From positions 20,507 to 66,661 of the forward strand of contig NZ_JACTVI010000044.1 in assembly GCF_014495685.1 (NCBI RefSeq): a DNA stretch of 46,155 bases. Reading direction: 5' to 3'. The translations under genes and the position numbers were made by a program. Source of the DNA: Streptomyces sp. TRM68367 (GTDB lineage Bacteria > Actinomycetota > Actinomycetes > Streptomycetales > Streptomycetaceae). The first letter of the stretch is position 1. Each line of letters opens with the position of its first letter. The notes under the pieces were generated by a model, which saw only the letters and a program-made list of their open reading frames with translations, was not told the origin of the DNA and searched no databases. This document shows positions 1-7,013 of the stretch, piece after piece.

Positions 1-201
1 GGCACTGGCCGTCCCGGAGCAGGGCGCCCAGATCCAGCGCGGGGCCGGTGATCCGGGCGCCTGTTCTCGGACTGTTCTCCTGACGGTTCTCGGCCAGTCC
101 CGGATCTCTTCCGGTTTTGCCCCGGTTTTTCACGTTTTTTTCAGCGTCGCACTCGGCGTTCATGGCTGCGCCCGGAACGTGTCGACCGGTAGGCTTTCCG
201 T

Positions 202-498
202 GTGATCTTCAAGCGCATCGGAAACGGCCGGCCGTACCCCGACCACGGCCGGGAGAGCACCCGGCAGTGGGCGGACGTCGCGCCGCGCCCGGTCCGCCTC
301 GATCAGCTCGTGACGACCAAGCAGCAGCTCGACCTGGAGACCCTCCTCGCCGAGGACTCGACCTTCTACGGCGACCTCTTCGCGCACGTCGTGAAGTGGC
401 AGGGCGACCTGTACCTGGAGGACGGCCTCCACCGCGCGGTGCGGGCGGCGCTGCAGCAGCGCCAGGTCCTGCACGCGAGAGTCCTGGAGCTGGACTGA
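202..498 (+). CDS. Conserved actinobacterial protein of 98 aa, function unknown
   Basis: This small soluble protein begins with GTG, giving MIFKRIGNGRPYPDHG, and has no signal peptide or membrane segment. It reads like a compact conserved domain with many charged residues and a central stretch TLLAEDSTFYGDLFAHVVKW. From memory, proteins of this kind are sometimes auto-annotated as VapB-like antitoxins, but no VapC toxin gene lies next to it, so I do not assign that role. It precedes a LytR_C-domain membrane protein on the same strand with about 100 bases between them. The start is the only good initiator before the conserved body. Function unknown; existence of the gene is likely because the frame is clean and the composition is typical of its neighbours. 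Confidence 0.72.
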   Translation: MIFKRIGNGRPYPDHGRESTRQWADVAPRPVRLDQLVTTKQQLDLETLLAEDSTFYGDLFAHVVKWQGDLYLEDGLHRAVRAALQQRQVLHARVLELD

Positions 499-598
499 CC
501 GGTCGCGCGCACGGCGTCTTGGCCCTTTCGGGTTGGACTGTGCGACGTGCAATGATCATCTAGTAGGCATCGTCGCGCAGGCGCACTACGCTGCGCCC

Positions 599-1240
599 AT
601 GAGCATGCTGACTCCTCCGGGCATGGGCGGCCAGTACCGGATCAAGGGGGACAAGTATCCGCGGATGCGTCCCCACCGGCGGCGCGGCAGGCTCGTACTC
701 GCCGTCGTCGCCTCCGCCGCCGCGGTCGGCGTGATCGGCTGGGGCACGCTCCAGCTCGTCGACGTCTTCACGGGCGGCGACGAGGCCTCGGCGGCCGGCC
801 CCAAGCCGGACTGCCCGGCCAAGGCGAGTCCCTCGCCCGGCACCCGGCCGGCCGCGCTGCCCGAACCCGGCCGGATCACCGTCAACGTGCTCAACGCCAC
901 GACCCGCAGCGGCCTGGCCAAGCAGACCGCCGACGAGCTGAAGAAACGTGGCTTCAGGATCGGCGAGGTGGGCAACGCGACCAAGGAGTACGACAAGAAG
1001 GTCGACGGCACCGGCGTGCTGCTCGGCCCCGCCTCGTCCCTGAACACCTCACTGCGGGTGCTCGGCACTCAGCTCGCGGACGCCGAGCGCCGCACCGACG
1101 GCGCCCGCAAGGGCGACGCCGTCGACCTCGTCCTCGGCAACGCCTTCAAGGCGCTCACCCCGAAGGCACAGGCGGACCGGGCCCTGGCCACGCTGAACAA
1201 GCCGAAGCCGGCACCCTCCTCCGGCAACAAGAGCTGCTGA
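599..1240 (+). CDS. Membrane-anchored protein with LytR C-terminal domain
   Basis: The 213-residue protein starts MSMLTPPGMGGQYRIKGDKY. Residues about 35-58 form one membrane helix following a basic RPHRRRGR stretch, so the N-terminus is cytoplasmic and the rest extracellular. A proline/serine-rich linker follows, then a LytR_C-type domain beginning ITVNVLNATTRSGLAKQTAD, the typical 'vNVLNat..sGLA' opening of this family. The domain occurs at the end of LytR-CpsA-Psr cell-wall ligases, but the ligase part is absent here, so it is a stand-alone wall-associated or binding protein. An upstream in-frame ATG is possible, but the chosen one gives the family-like N-terminus. It is convergent with upp. 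Confidence 0.82.
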   Translation: MSMLTPPGMGGQYRIKGDKYPRMRPHRRRGRLVLAVVASAAAVGVIGWGTLQLVDVFTGGDEASAAGPKPDCPAKASPSPGTRPAALPEPGRITVNVLNATTRSGLAKQTADELKKRGFRIGEVGNATKEYDKKVDGTGVLLGPASSLNTSLRVLGTQLADAERRTDGARKGDAVDLVLGNAFKALTPKAQADRALATLNKPKPAPSSGNKSC

Positions 1241-1331
1241 GCCGGCGTACGGCAGCGGCGGCCGTGCGGGAGCGTCCGTACGACGCGAGCCGGCGCACGA
1301 ACGGCTGCTGTACGACCCCCGCAGCCGGGGC

Positions 1332-1967
1332 CTACTCGGCCGCCCCGTACAACCGATCCCCCGCGTCCCCCAGCCCCGGCACGATGTACCCGTGCTCGTT
1401 GAGGCGCTCGTCGACCGAGGCCGTCACGACCGTCACCGGCGTGCCCGCCAGTTCGCGCTCCATGACTTCGACGCCCTCGGGGGCGGCCAGCAGCACCACG
1501 GCCGTCACGTCGTCCGCGCCGCGCCTGATCAGCTCCTGGATCGCCGCGACCAGCGTGCCGCCGGTGGCCAGCATCGGGTCCAGGACGTACACCTGGCGCC
1601 CGGAGAGGTCCTCCGGCATGCGCGTGGCGTACGTGGAGGCCTGGAGCGTCTCCTCGTTGCGGATCATGCCGAGGAAGCCCACCTCGGCGGTCGGCAGCAG
1701 CCGGACCATGCCGTCCAGCATGCCGAGGCCGGCCCGCAGGATCGGCACCACCAGCGGGCGCGGGTGGGAGAGCTTGACGCCGGTGGTGGAGGCGACCGGG
1801 GTCGTGATGTCGACCGCTTCGGTGCGCACGTCCCGCGTGGCCTCGTAGGCGAGCAGGGTGACCAGCTCGTCCGCGAGCCGGCGGAACGTCGCGGAGTCCG
1901 TACGCTGGTCGCGCAGCGTGGTGAGCTTGTGGGCGACCAGGGGGTGGTCGACGACATGGAGACGCAT
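1332..1967 (-). CDS. upp: Uracil phosphoribosyltransferase
   Basis: The 211-residue product converts uracil and PRPP to UMP and pyrophosphate in pyrimidine salvage in the cytosol. It starts MRLHVVDHPLVAHKLTTLRD, the standard UPRT opening. The PRPP-binding loop is VYVLDPMLATGGTL and the uracil-binding end is GYIVPGLGDAGDRLYG. Length equals the family norm of about 208-215. The frame stays open far upstream of this ATG, but that extension is low-complexity arginine-rich sequence and belongs to the divergent intergenic region. The gene is convergent with the LytR_C gene and divergent from the small gene at 2250. Identification is secure. Confidence 0.97.
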   Translation of the reverse strand: MRLHVVDHPLVAHKLTTLRDQRTDSATFRRLADELVTLLAYEATRDVRTEAVDITTPVASTTGVKLSHPRPLVVPILRAGLGMLDGMVRLLPTAEVGFLGMIRNEETLQASTYATRMPEDLSGRQVYVLDPMLATGGTLVAAIQELIRRGADDVTAVVLLAAPEGVEVMERELAGTPVTVVTASVDERLNEHGYIVPGLGDAGDRLYGAAE

Positions 1968-2249
1968 GTCGACAACAGTAACCGCGCCCAGCACCCACGA
2001 ACCCACGCCCGCCCCGCCCGGCACCGAAGCCCCACCCGCGCAGCGCCGCACCCGACGACGGCGCGCAGGCGCCCGTAACCCGCGGGCGTGCGTGCCTCCC
2101 CCAACCCGCCGCCGGCCCACACCAACCGACGGCCACCCGGCAGACGCGGGCCAGCCGACGCAGTCTGCCGGCACGCTGGTGTGGAGGCGCCCGTGCGGGG
2201 GAAAGTGGGAGGGACGGACCTTGGGGGACGGGACCGGGGTGATGTGCCG

Positions 2250-2498
2250 ATGCCTGAGCTGCCTGACCGCGAATCCGAACAGGATCCGTCCATACGTGAG
2301 GCGCGCAAAGCGCCGCCACTACGGAACCTCGGAGCGCCGCCCGTGCCCGGCGAGACGGGCGCCGAACGCCGCAGGCGCCGCGCCCAGTTCCTGCGCGACC
2401 TGGCCGCGGCGCGCGAACTGCGCGACCGCGTCCAGCCGCGCCGCGCCAGGACCGCGCGGTTGCGGCACGCCCTGCGGATGCGCACGTTCCGCTGGTAG
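2250..2498 (+). CDS. Small conserved arginine-rich protein, unknown function
   Basis: The 82-residue protein starts MPELPDRESEQDPSIREARK and is very basic in its C-terminal half, with runs such as ERRRRRAQFLRDLA and a tail RTARLRHALRMRTFRW. There is no membrane segment. A GTG six bases upstream (2244) is an equally acceptable start; a GGGG motif sits about ten bases before the ATG. The protein looks like a small nucleic-acid- or ribosome-associated factor, but that is only inferred from charge. It lies between upp and the tadA pair and is divergent from upp. Confidence 0.62.
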   Translation: MPELPDRESEQDPSIREARKAPPLRNLGAPPVPGETGAERRRRRAQFLRDLAAARELRDRVQPRRARTARLRHALRMRTFRW

Positions 2499-2811
2499 GA
2501 AACGGGTGGGAAACGCGAGCGGGAAGATCCCGCGGCGCGCGGATGTTGCCCGGGTGGCCGTGCGCCGACGGTGGGAAGAGCCGCGTACGATCCGCAGGTG
2601 GCGGCAACGAGTGCGCTGGTGAGTCCGGTACGGACGCGCCCGACGACGTGCGAGAGAAACAGCCAGACACAGGGAGCCGAAGACGTCCCCTGAACGCCTA
2701 GTTTCTGCCACGATTCCGAGTGGGTGGGGCTCGGAGTGCTGAACTCCCCGCCCGCAACCTCCGCCGGGGGGACCCCCAACCGGCACGCCTATGACCAGTG
2801 GGAGAGTCACG
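2499..2811. other. Intergenic region, no gene seen
   Basis: This stretch separates the small arginine-rich gene from the tadA operon. I see no coding region with convincing start and composition. It should hold the tadA operon promoter, and a GC-rich imperfect hairpin lies around 2745-2775, but I cannot place promoter boxes with confidence. Confidence 0.4.
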
Positions 2812-3345
2812 GTGTACTTCGCCGCACTGCTCGCGCGCACCGAAGACGGGTGGGAAGCGAGCGACACGGAGCTCGACGATGTGGAAACCCTGTCGGATCT
2901 GGCCGACCTGGCCCGGGAGGCCTCTCCCGACGAGGACACGGTGCTCGTGCTGATCGAGCAGGAGGACGGGTGGTTCGGCGTCGTCCGCGTGGACGGCGAG
3001 GAGGACCCTCGTATCTACGTCTCCGACGCCGCCGCCGCTGCCCGCAGCAGCTACGGCGAGATCCTGCTCACCGACGAGCTGCTCGGCCGGGAGCCCGGCG
3101 ACGACGGCGCCGACCTGGACGCGCTCGACCTCGACGGCACGGAGGACGGTGAGGACGAAGCCGACGACGACGGCGACGCGGCCGCCGGGTCCGCCGAGGC
3201 CGTGCCGCACGGCCCGGTCGGTGACGCACAGATCCTGGAGGATCTGGGTGTCACCGAGAAGGAGCTGCGCACCCTGACCGAGGACGCGCTCACCGAGATC
3301 GCCGAGGCCCTGGGCGCCTCGGAGGTGCTGGAGACCGTCCGCTGA
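2812..3345 (+). CDS. tRNA adenosine deaminase-associated protein
   Basis: The 177-residue protein begins MYFAALLARTEDGWEASDTE from a GTG start. GGGAGAG lies six bases upstream of this GTG, whereas the earlier ATG at 2791 has no ribosome site. The middle is extremely acidic (residues about 105-140, mainly Asp, Glu and Ala), and the C-terminus ends with a helical LGVTEKELRTLTEDALTEIA segment. In actinomycetes this family regularly lies immediately upstream of tadA and is named for that position. Its biochemical role is not established. Here it precedes tadA by about 35 bases on the same strand, consistent with one operon. Confidence 0.88.
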   Translation: MYFAALLARTEDGWEASDTELDDVETLSDLADLAREASPDEDTVLVLIEQEDGWFGVVRVDGEEDPRIYVSDAAAAARSSYGEILLTDELLGREPGDDGADLDALDLDGTEDGEDEADDDGDAAAGSAEAVPHGPVGDAQILEDLGVTEKELRTLTEDALTEIAEALGASEVLETVR

Positions 3346-3380
3346 CCGCCGCACAGGCCGAAGGCAGGACACCGGACCCG

Positions 3381-3836
3381 GTGCGCGACCGGTGGCGGGC
3401 GGCGATGCGGCTCGCCCTGGACGAGGCCCGGCGGGCCGTCCGGGGCGGGGACGTCCCCGTCGGCGCCGTCGTGCTGTCCGCGGATGGTACGACCGTGCTC
3501 GCGGCCGGGCACAACGAACGCGAGGCGACCGGCGACCCGACGGCGCACGCGGAGGTCCTCGCCCTCAGGCGGGCCGCCGCCGAACTCGGTGCGTGGCGGC
3601 TCGCCGGCTGCACGCTGGTGGTCACGCTGGAGCCGTGCACGATGTGCGCGGGCGCCCTCGTGCTCGCCCGCGTCGACCGCGTCGTCTACGGCGCCCGCGA
3701 CGAGAAGGCCGGCGCGGCCGGTTCCCTGTGGGACGTCGTACGGGACCGGCGGCTCAACCACCGCCCGGAGGTGATCGAGGGCGTGCTCGCCGAGGAGTGC
3801 GCCGGCGTGCTCACGGACTTCTTCCGTGACCGCTGA
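3381..3836 (+). CDS. tadA: tRNA-specific adenosine deaminase
   Basis: TadA deaminates adenosine 34 of tRNA-Arg(ACG) to inosine, allowing one tRNA to read three Arg codons. The 151-residue product has the zinc deaminase signature: HAEV (His56, Glu58) and PCTMC (Cys86, Cys89). Length is normal. The GTG start at 3381 is preceded by an in-frame extension back to a CTG overlapping the upstream stop codon, so a slightly longer product is possible. Its substrate tRNA-Arg(ACG) is itself encoded in this window at 24003-24075. The gene is followed closely by tRNA-Ser. Confidence 0.96.
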   Translation: MRDRWRAAMRLALDEARRAVRGGDVPVGAVVLSADGTTVLAAGHNEREATGDPTAHAEVLALRRAAAELGAWRLAGCTLVVTLEPCTMCAGALVLARVDRVVYGARDEKAGAAGSLWDVVRDRRLNHRPEVIEGVLAEECAGVLTDFFRDR

Positions 3837-3880
3837 ATCTGATTTCTGACCGCGGCCCACCTTGCTGTAAGGTCTCCCTC

Positions 3881-3965
3881 GGTAGCGTGTCCGAGCGGCC
3901 GAAGGAGCTCGCCTCGAAAGCGAGTGTGGCGCAAGTCACCGAGGGTTCAAATCCCTCCGCTACCG
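3881..3965 (+). tRNA. tRNA-Ser(CGA)
   Basis: This is a class II tRNA of 85 bases without encoded CCA. The acceptor stem GGTAGCG (3881-3887) pairs with CGCTACC (3958-3964), with discriminator G at 3965. The anticodon stem CTCGC/GCGAG encloses the loop CTCGAAA with anticodon CGA at 3915-3917, which reads UCG. The long variable arm and the T arm GAGGGTTCAAATCCCTC are intact. Its last 30 bases (plus one) recur at 5180-5209, marking this tRNA as an integration site. Confidence 0.97.
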
Positions 3966-3966
3966 C
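3937..3966 (+). repeat. Direct repeat, copy 1 (att-like, tRNA-Ser 3' end)
   Basis: Thirty bases starting CACCGAGGGTTCAAATCC and ending CTACCGC are identical to 5180-5209. They cover the T arm and acceptor end of tRNA-Ser(CGA). Such duplications are the usual footprint of a tyrosine recombinase that uses a tRNA 3' end as attachment core. Confidence 0.9.
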
Positions 3967-3973
3967 AGGTAAA

Positions 3974-4008
3974 CGAAGGGGCGGTCCCTGTTTGGGGCCG
4001 CCCCTTCG
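3974..4008 (+). terminator. Hairpin terminator after tRNA-Ser
   Basis: CGAAGGGGCGG (3974-3984) pairs perfectly with CCGCCCCTTCG (3998-4008) around a 13-base loop. It lies nine bases after the tRNA end. Because the element joins the chromosome within the tRNA end, this hairpin probably came with the inserted segment, and the one at 5215 is the original. Confidence 0.85.
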
Positions 4009-4058
4009 CGTTGCTCCGTCTCACCCGCACATCAGTTACACACCGTGACCGTCTTCCG

Positions 4059-4571
4059 TCACGTGTCCAACGCCTCCTCCTCGGCCCGATGGGCGGCGGC
4101 GACCATCAGAGCACTCACGGCGAAGAACAAGGTCGCCCCGGCGTCGAACCATCGCGTCCTTGACTTGAGAGCCGACTCGTACGTTGCGCGGCTCACTGGC
4201 TGCAGGTCCCCATGGTTGTTGAGGTAGTAGCCCCCCGCGGTGCGCTCCGGCTGCCCGCTGGCGGGAACTCCCCCGACGACGACGCACAGCACTACGCCAA
4301 CGGCGAGACTCCCTGCCGCAGCTCGCAGCCATCGAGGCGTGTGCCACAGCAGGAGGGGAAACTGCGGGCCCTGGATGAGGGTGAGTATGCCTGTGCGGTA
4401 GCACCGCAGCATCGCACTCCCGAACACCGGAAAAGCCAGTCCGAACAGAGTGAAAGCGGCGGCCGCGGGTACCACTGGCGATCCTGGCAGCAGGGTCAGG
4501 ATCACTGCGATCGCGGTCAGCCCCGCCAGGAACAACGACACCCCTATGTGGACCTTGTAGCTGGCCGGCAC
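4059..4571 (-). CDS. Membrane protein of unknown function (tRNA-Ser insert)
   Basis: The 170-residue protein starts MPASYKVHIGVSLFLAGLTA from a GTG preceded by GAGAGGAG. It shows about four hydrophobic helices: residues 8-27, 31-53, 77-100 and 145-165. Between the third and fourth lies a short loop, GGVPASGQPERTAGGYYLNNHG, that would be outside the cell. I recognise no family. The gene lies inside the segment bounded by the two tRNA-Ser end copies and reads against the tRNA, so it probably arrived by transfer. The frame extends upstream, but that extension is Cys/Arg-rich and unlikely to be translated. Confidence 0.65.
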   Translation of the reverse strand: MPASYKVHIGVSLFLAGLTAIAVILTLLPGSPVVPAAAAFTLFGLAFPVFGSAMLRCYRTGILTLIQGPQFPLLLWHTPRWLRAAAGSLAVGVVLCVVVGGVPASGQPERTAGGYYLNNHGDLQPVSRATYESALKSRTRWFDAGATLFFAVSALMVAAAHRAEEEALDT

Positions 4572-4866
4572 CGGAGCTCCTCTCTCACTGCGTGCGACAA
4601 GTCTGGCCGTTCGACCGCTGCCGGAGCAGTACCGATCACAGCAGGCACGAGCGTCCGAGACTGCGAGGTCCTGGCAATCGCCGGTTGGTGACGGGGAAGG
4701 GGCCAAGACCGTCGTAGTCGGTGCGGGGCGACGTGCCACGGCCAGTCTCGGTCGCGAAGAGCCAGCCCTCATCCGTCCACTCGTCGCGCGCGACGGCCGC
4801 GGTGGGCACCGTGGCCCAGGACCGTTACGGTTGCCGGTGATAAAGAATGGGACATATCGTCTTGTT

Positions 4867-5115
4867 ATGGATGAGATTCATCCCAACGTTGATCAGATCA
4901 TGGTTCTTGTCGCGGACAGGCGTGGGCGCGTCGGCTACCGGGTCTGGCGCACTGTGCAGGACGACCGTTTCGACACCTACACAGGCCCGAAGACATACTG
5001 GGACGTCGAAATCCGCAGCAAGAAGCATGCCAGGAGCGTCGCTGCCCAGGAAGGCTTCAAACTGCGGTGTGAGGGCGAGGTCTGGGATCGCCTATCCGAA
5101 GACGAAGAGGGCTGA
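4867..5115 (+). CDS. Hypothetical protein of about 82 aa (tRNA-Ser insert)
   Basis: The product reads MDEIHPNVDQIMVLVADRRG and continues with a compact alpha/beta-looking domain containing YRVWRTVQDDRFDTYTG and a C-terminal KLRCEGEVWDRLSEDEEG. No signal peptide or membrane segment is present. Alternative starts are GTG 4837 and TTG 4831; none has a clear ribosome site. Its base composition is less GC-biased than the surrounding core genes, which fits foreign origin. It is the second gene of the 1.2 kb segment between the tRNA-Ser repeats. The function is unknown. Confidence 0.55.
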   Translation: MDEIHPNVDQIMVLVADRRGRVGYRVWRTVQDDRFDTYTGPKTYWDVEIRSKKHARSVAAQEGFKLRCEGEVWDRLSEDEEG

Positions 5116-5146
5116 TCGGCGTGCCCGGGTGGGCGCACGAGATGAG

Positions 5147-5166
5147 GGCATGGCTCTAGCCATGCC
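5147..5166 (+). repeat. Perfect 9-bp hairpin next to att-like repeat
   Basis: GGCATGGCT (5147-5155) and AGCCATGCC (5158-5166) are perfect inverted copies separated by two bases. The hairpin lies 14 bases before the second tRNA-Ser end copy. It may be a terminator of the insert or a recombinase arm site. Confidence 0.6.
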
Positions 5167-5179
5167 GCACCTCCCTCAG

Positions 5180-5209
5180 CACCGAGGGTTCAAATCCCTC
5201 CGCTACCGC
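5180..5209 (+). repeat. Direct repeat, copy 2 (att-like, tRNA-Ser 3' end)
   Basis: This is identical over 30 bases to 3937-3966, but with no 5' tRNA half in front of it. It closes the 1.2 kb insert and is immediately followed by a strong hairpin that should be the native tRNA-Ser terminator. Confidence 0.9.
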
Positions 5210-5214
5210 TTGAA

Positions 5215-5244
5215 GAAGGGCCCCGTCGTCAGACGGGGCCCTTC
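5215..5244 (+). terminator. Strong hairpin terminator
   Basis: GAAGGGCCCCGTC (5215-5227) pairs perfectly with GACGGGGCCCTTC (5232-5244) around the loop GTCA. It follows the second tRNA-Ser end copy directly, so it is likely the original terminator of that tRNA before the insertion. Confidence 0.9.
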
Positions 5245-5294
5245 GTGCGATCATGTGGCCGCTCGTTGACATCAGTGACAGGGGAGGCCACACC

Positions 5295-5474
5295 ATGGCG
5301 CTGAACGCCAAGAAGGTCGCCGTGTTCGTGCTCGTGGTCTTCGCGCTGTACGTGATCATCACGGATCCGTCCAAGGCCGCCGACTACGTCCAGATAGGGT
5401 TCGAGGGCATATCGGACGCCGCCAAGGCCATAGGCGACTTCATGACCTGGGTCGCCAACGGAGGAAAGTCATGA
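5295..5474 (+). CDS. Small single-pass membrane protein
   Basis: The 59-residue protein MALNAKKVAVFVLVVFALYV... is preceded by GGGGAGG at ideal spacing, which fixes the ATG. Residues 6-22 form one hydrophobic helix. The rest is amphipathic (DYVQIGFEGISDAAKAIGDF), a pattern that could lie along the membrane or form a coiled coil. Its stop codon overlaps the ATG of the next gene (ATGA), so the two are translationally coupled. I recall similar small proteins before Dabb genes in streptomycetes, but no function is known. Confidence 0.8.
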   Translation: MALNAKKVAVFVLVVFALYVIITDPSKAADYVQIGFEGISDAAKAIGDFMTWVANGGKS

Positions 5475-5764
5475 TCCGCCATCTGGTCCTGTTCAAGCTC
5501 AACGAGGGCGTCGCCCGCGACGACCCGCGGGTCGTCGCGGGCGAGAAGGCCTTCCGCGCCCTCGACGGCCGGGTCCCCGGGATCCGCTTCTGGGAGCTCG
5601 GCTGGAACCTCAGCGACCGTCCCATCGCCTACGACTTCGCGATCAACTCCGCCTTCGAGGACGCGACCGCCCTGCGCCGGTACGTCGAGCACCCGGACCA
5701 CCAGGCGGGCGTCGCGCTGTGGCGCGAGTTCGCCACGTGGGTGATCGCCGACTACGAGTTCTGA
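5471..5764 (+). CDS. Dabb family (stress-responsive alpha-beta barrel) protein
   Basis: The 97-residue protein starts MIRHLVLFKLNEGVARDDPR, the typical 'IrHivlfKl' opening of the dimeric alpha-beta barrel (Dabb) family. It has the later strands DFAINSAFEDATALRRYVEH and the histidine-containing 'HPDHQAG' loop common in this fold. Family members are small cytosolic proteins, some linked to stress and some acting as cyclases. No catalytic role can be fixed here. It overlaps the small membrane-protein gene upstream by four bases and is followed by a hairpin terminator. Confidence 0.9.
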   Translation: MIRHLVLFKLNEGVARDDPRVVAGEKAFRALDGRVPGIRFWELGWNLSDRPIAYDFAINSAFEDATALRRYVEHPDHQAGVALWREFATWVIADYEF

Positions 5765-5788
5765 GCCCGCTCCGCGGGAGCCCACCGC

Positions 5789-5814
5789 AGCCCTCCGCCT
5801 CTCCGGCGGGGGGC
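5789..5814 (+). terminator. Hairpin terminator after Dabb gene
   Basis: AGCCCTCCGCC (5789-5799) pairs with GGCGGGGGGCT (5804-5814) with one T-G wobble and a four-base loop, followed by TTTG. It ends the two-gene operon before sigF. Confidence 0.8.
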
Positions 5815-5943
5815 TTTGCTGCGTATTACGCACCATTTCATACCCAACACGTAGTTATGAGGTACTTGAACACAATGAACTGTCTTGTGATGCTATGACC
5901 GCTTTTGACGGATGAGTTGATGGATCACGAGGTGGAGTTGACC

Positions 5944-6768
5944 GTGCCGGCCAGTACTGCGCCTCAAGCACCACCCCAGGAACCCACCCCGGCGCCGCCG
6001 CGCAGCCGGGGCGCCGACACCCGGGCGCTCACCCAGGTGCTCTTCGCCCAGCTCAAGGAGCTTCAGCCGGGCACACCGGAGCACGGCCGGGTGCGCGGGG
6101 CGCTCATCGAGGCCAACCTCCCGCTCGTGCGCTACGCCGCCGCGCGCTTCCGCTCCCGCAACGAGCCGATGGAGGACGTCGTCCAGGTCGGCACCATCGG
6201 CCTGATCAACGCCATCGACCGCTTCGACCCGGACCGGGGCGTGCAGTTCCCGACCTTCGCGATGCCGACGGTGGTCGGCGAGATCAAGCGGTACTTCCGG
6301 GACAACGTCCGTACGGTCCACGTACCGCGCCGGCTGCACGAGCTGTGGGTGCAGGTCAACAGCGCCACCGAGGACCTCACCACCGCCTACGGGCGCACCC
6401 CGACCACCGCCGAGATCGCCGAGCGGCTGCGCATCACCGAGGAGGAGGTGCTGTCCTGCATCGAGGCCGGGCGGTCGTACCACGCCACCTCGCTGGAGGC
6501 CGCGCAGGAGGGCGACGGGCTGCCCGGGCTACTGGACCGGCTCGGCTACGAGGACCCCGCGCTGGACGGCGTGGAACACCGCGATCTCGTCCGCCATCTC
6601 CTCGTCCAACTCCCCGAACGGGAACAGCGAATTCTCCTTCTGCGCTACTACAACAATCTCACCCAGTCGCAGATCAGTGCGGAACTCGGCGTCTCCCAGA
6701 TGCATGTGTCGCGGCTACTCGCGCGTAGCTTCCAGCGGCTGCGATCCGCAAACACGATCGAGGCGTAA
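5944..6768 (+). CDS. sigF: RNA polymerase sigma factor, SigB/SigF/SigG family (SigF-like)
   Basis: This alternative sigma factor directs RNA polymerase to sporulation-stage promoters. With the GTG start (MPASTAPQAPPQEPTPAPPR) it has 274 residues; ATG 5920 would add eight. Region 2 is clear (ALIEANLPLVRYAAARF, EPMEDVVQVGTIGLINAIDR, PTFAMPTVVGEIKRYFRD), then region 3 and region 4 with QLPEREQRILLLRYYNNLTQ and the helix-turn-helix QISAELGVSQMHVSRLLARS. The sequence closely matches S. coelicolor SigF as I remember it. The 100 bases upstream are unusually AT-rich for this genome and likely hold a developmentally regulated promoter. No anti-sigma gene is adjacent. Confidence 0.92.
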   Translation: MPASTAPQAPPQEPTPAPPRSRGADTRALTQVLFAQLKELQPGTPEHGRVRGALIEANLPLVRYAAARFRSRNEPMEDVVQVGTIGLINAIDRFDPDRGVQFPTFAMPTVVGEIKRYFRDNVRTVHVPRRLHELWVQVNSATEDLTTAYGRTPTTAEIAERLRITEEEVLSCIEAGRSYHATSLEAAQEGDGLPGLLDRLGYEDPALDGVEHRDLVRHLLVQLPEREQRILLLRYYNNLTQSQISAELGVSQMHVSRLLARSFQRLRSANTIEA

Positions 6769-7013
6769 CCGACACGAGCGAATCGCTCACCTGGGCTGAT
6801 CCTGGAAGTTCTGCACCGAAACGCCGTCAGACCCCCTGTTTCCAGGGCTCTTTCGCGTCTCGCATGTCGACATGTCACTACAGCGTGTTGCCGACATGTG
6901 ACATTCTGCGGGAAGAGCGTTTGCCGGGGCCTCGGCGCCGGTATTCAGGTGAAGGCTGCGTTCCTCGGACGGGAGCGTTCGCCGCGACCGTCCCGCGACC
7001 CAAAGGGGGTGGC

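Noticed and set aside
202..498. VapB-type antitoxin role for the first gene
   Set aside because: No toxin gene is adjacent and I see no AbrB/MazE or ribbon-helix-helix pattern, so the name would rest only on remembered automatic annotation.
1069..2670. Long minus-strand open frame of over 500 codons across upp and its upstream region
   Set aside because: It lies in another frame antisense or overlapping to genes with clear family signatures, has Arg/Pro/Gly-biased composition, and is a by-product of high GC content.
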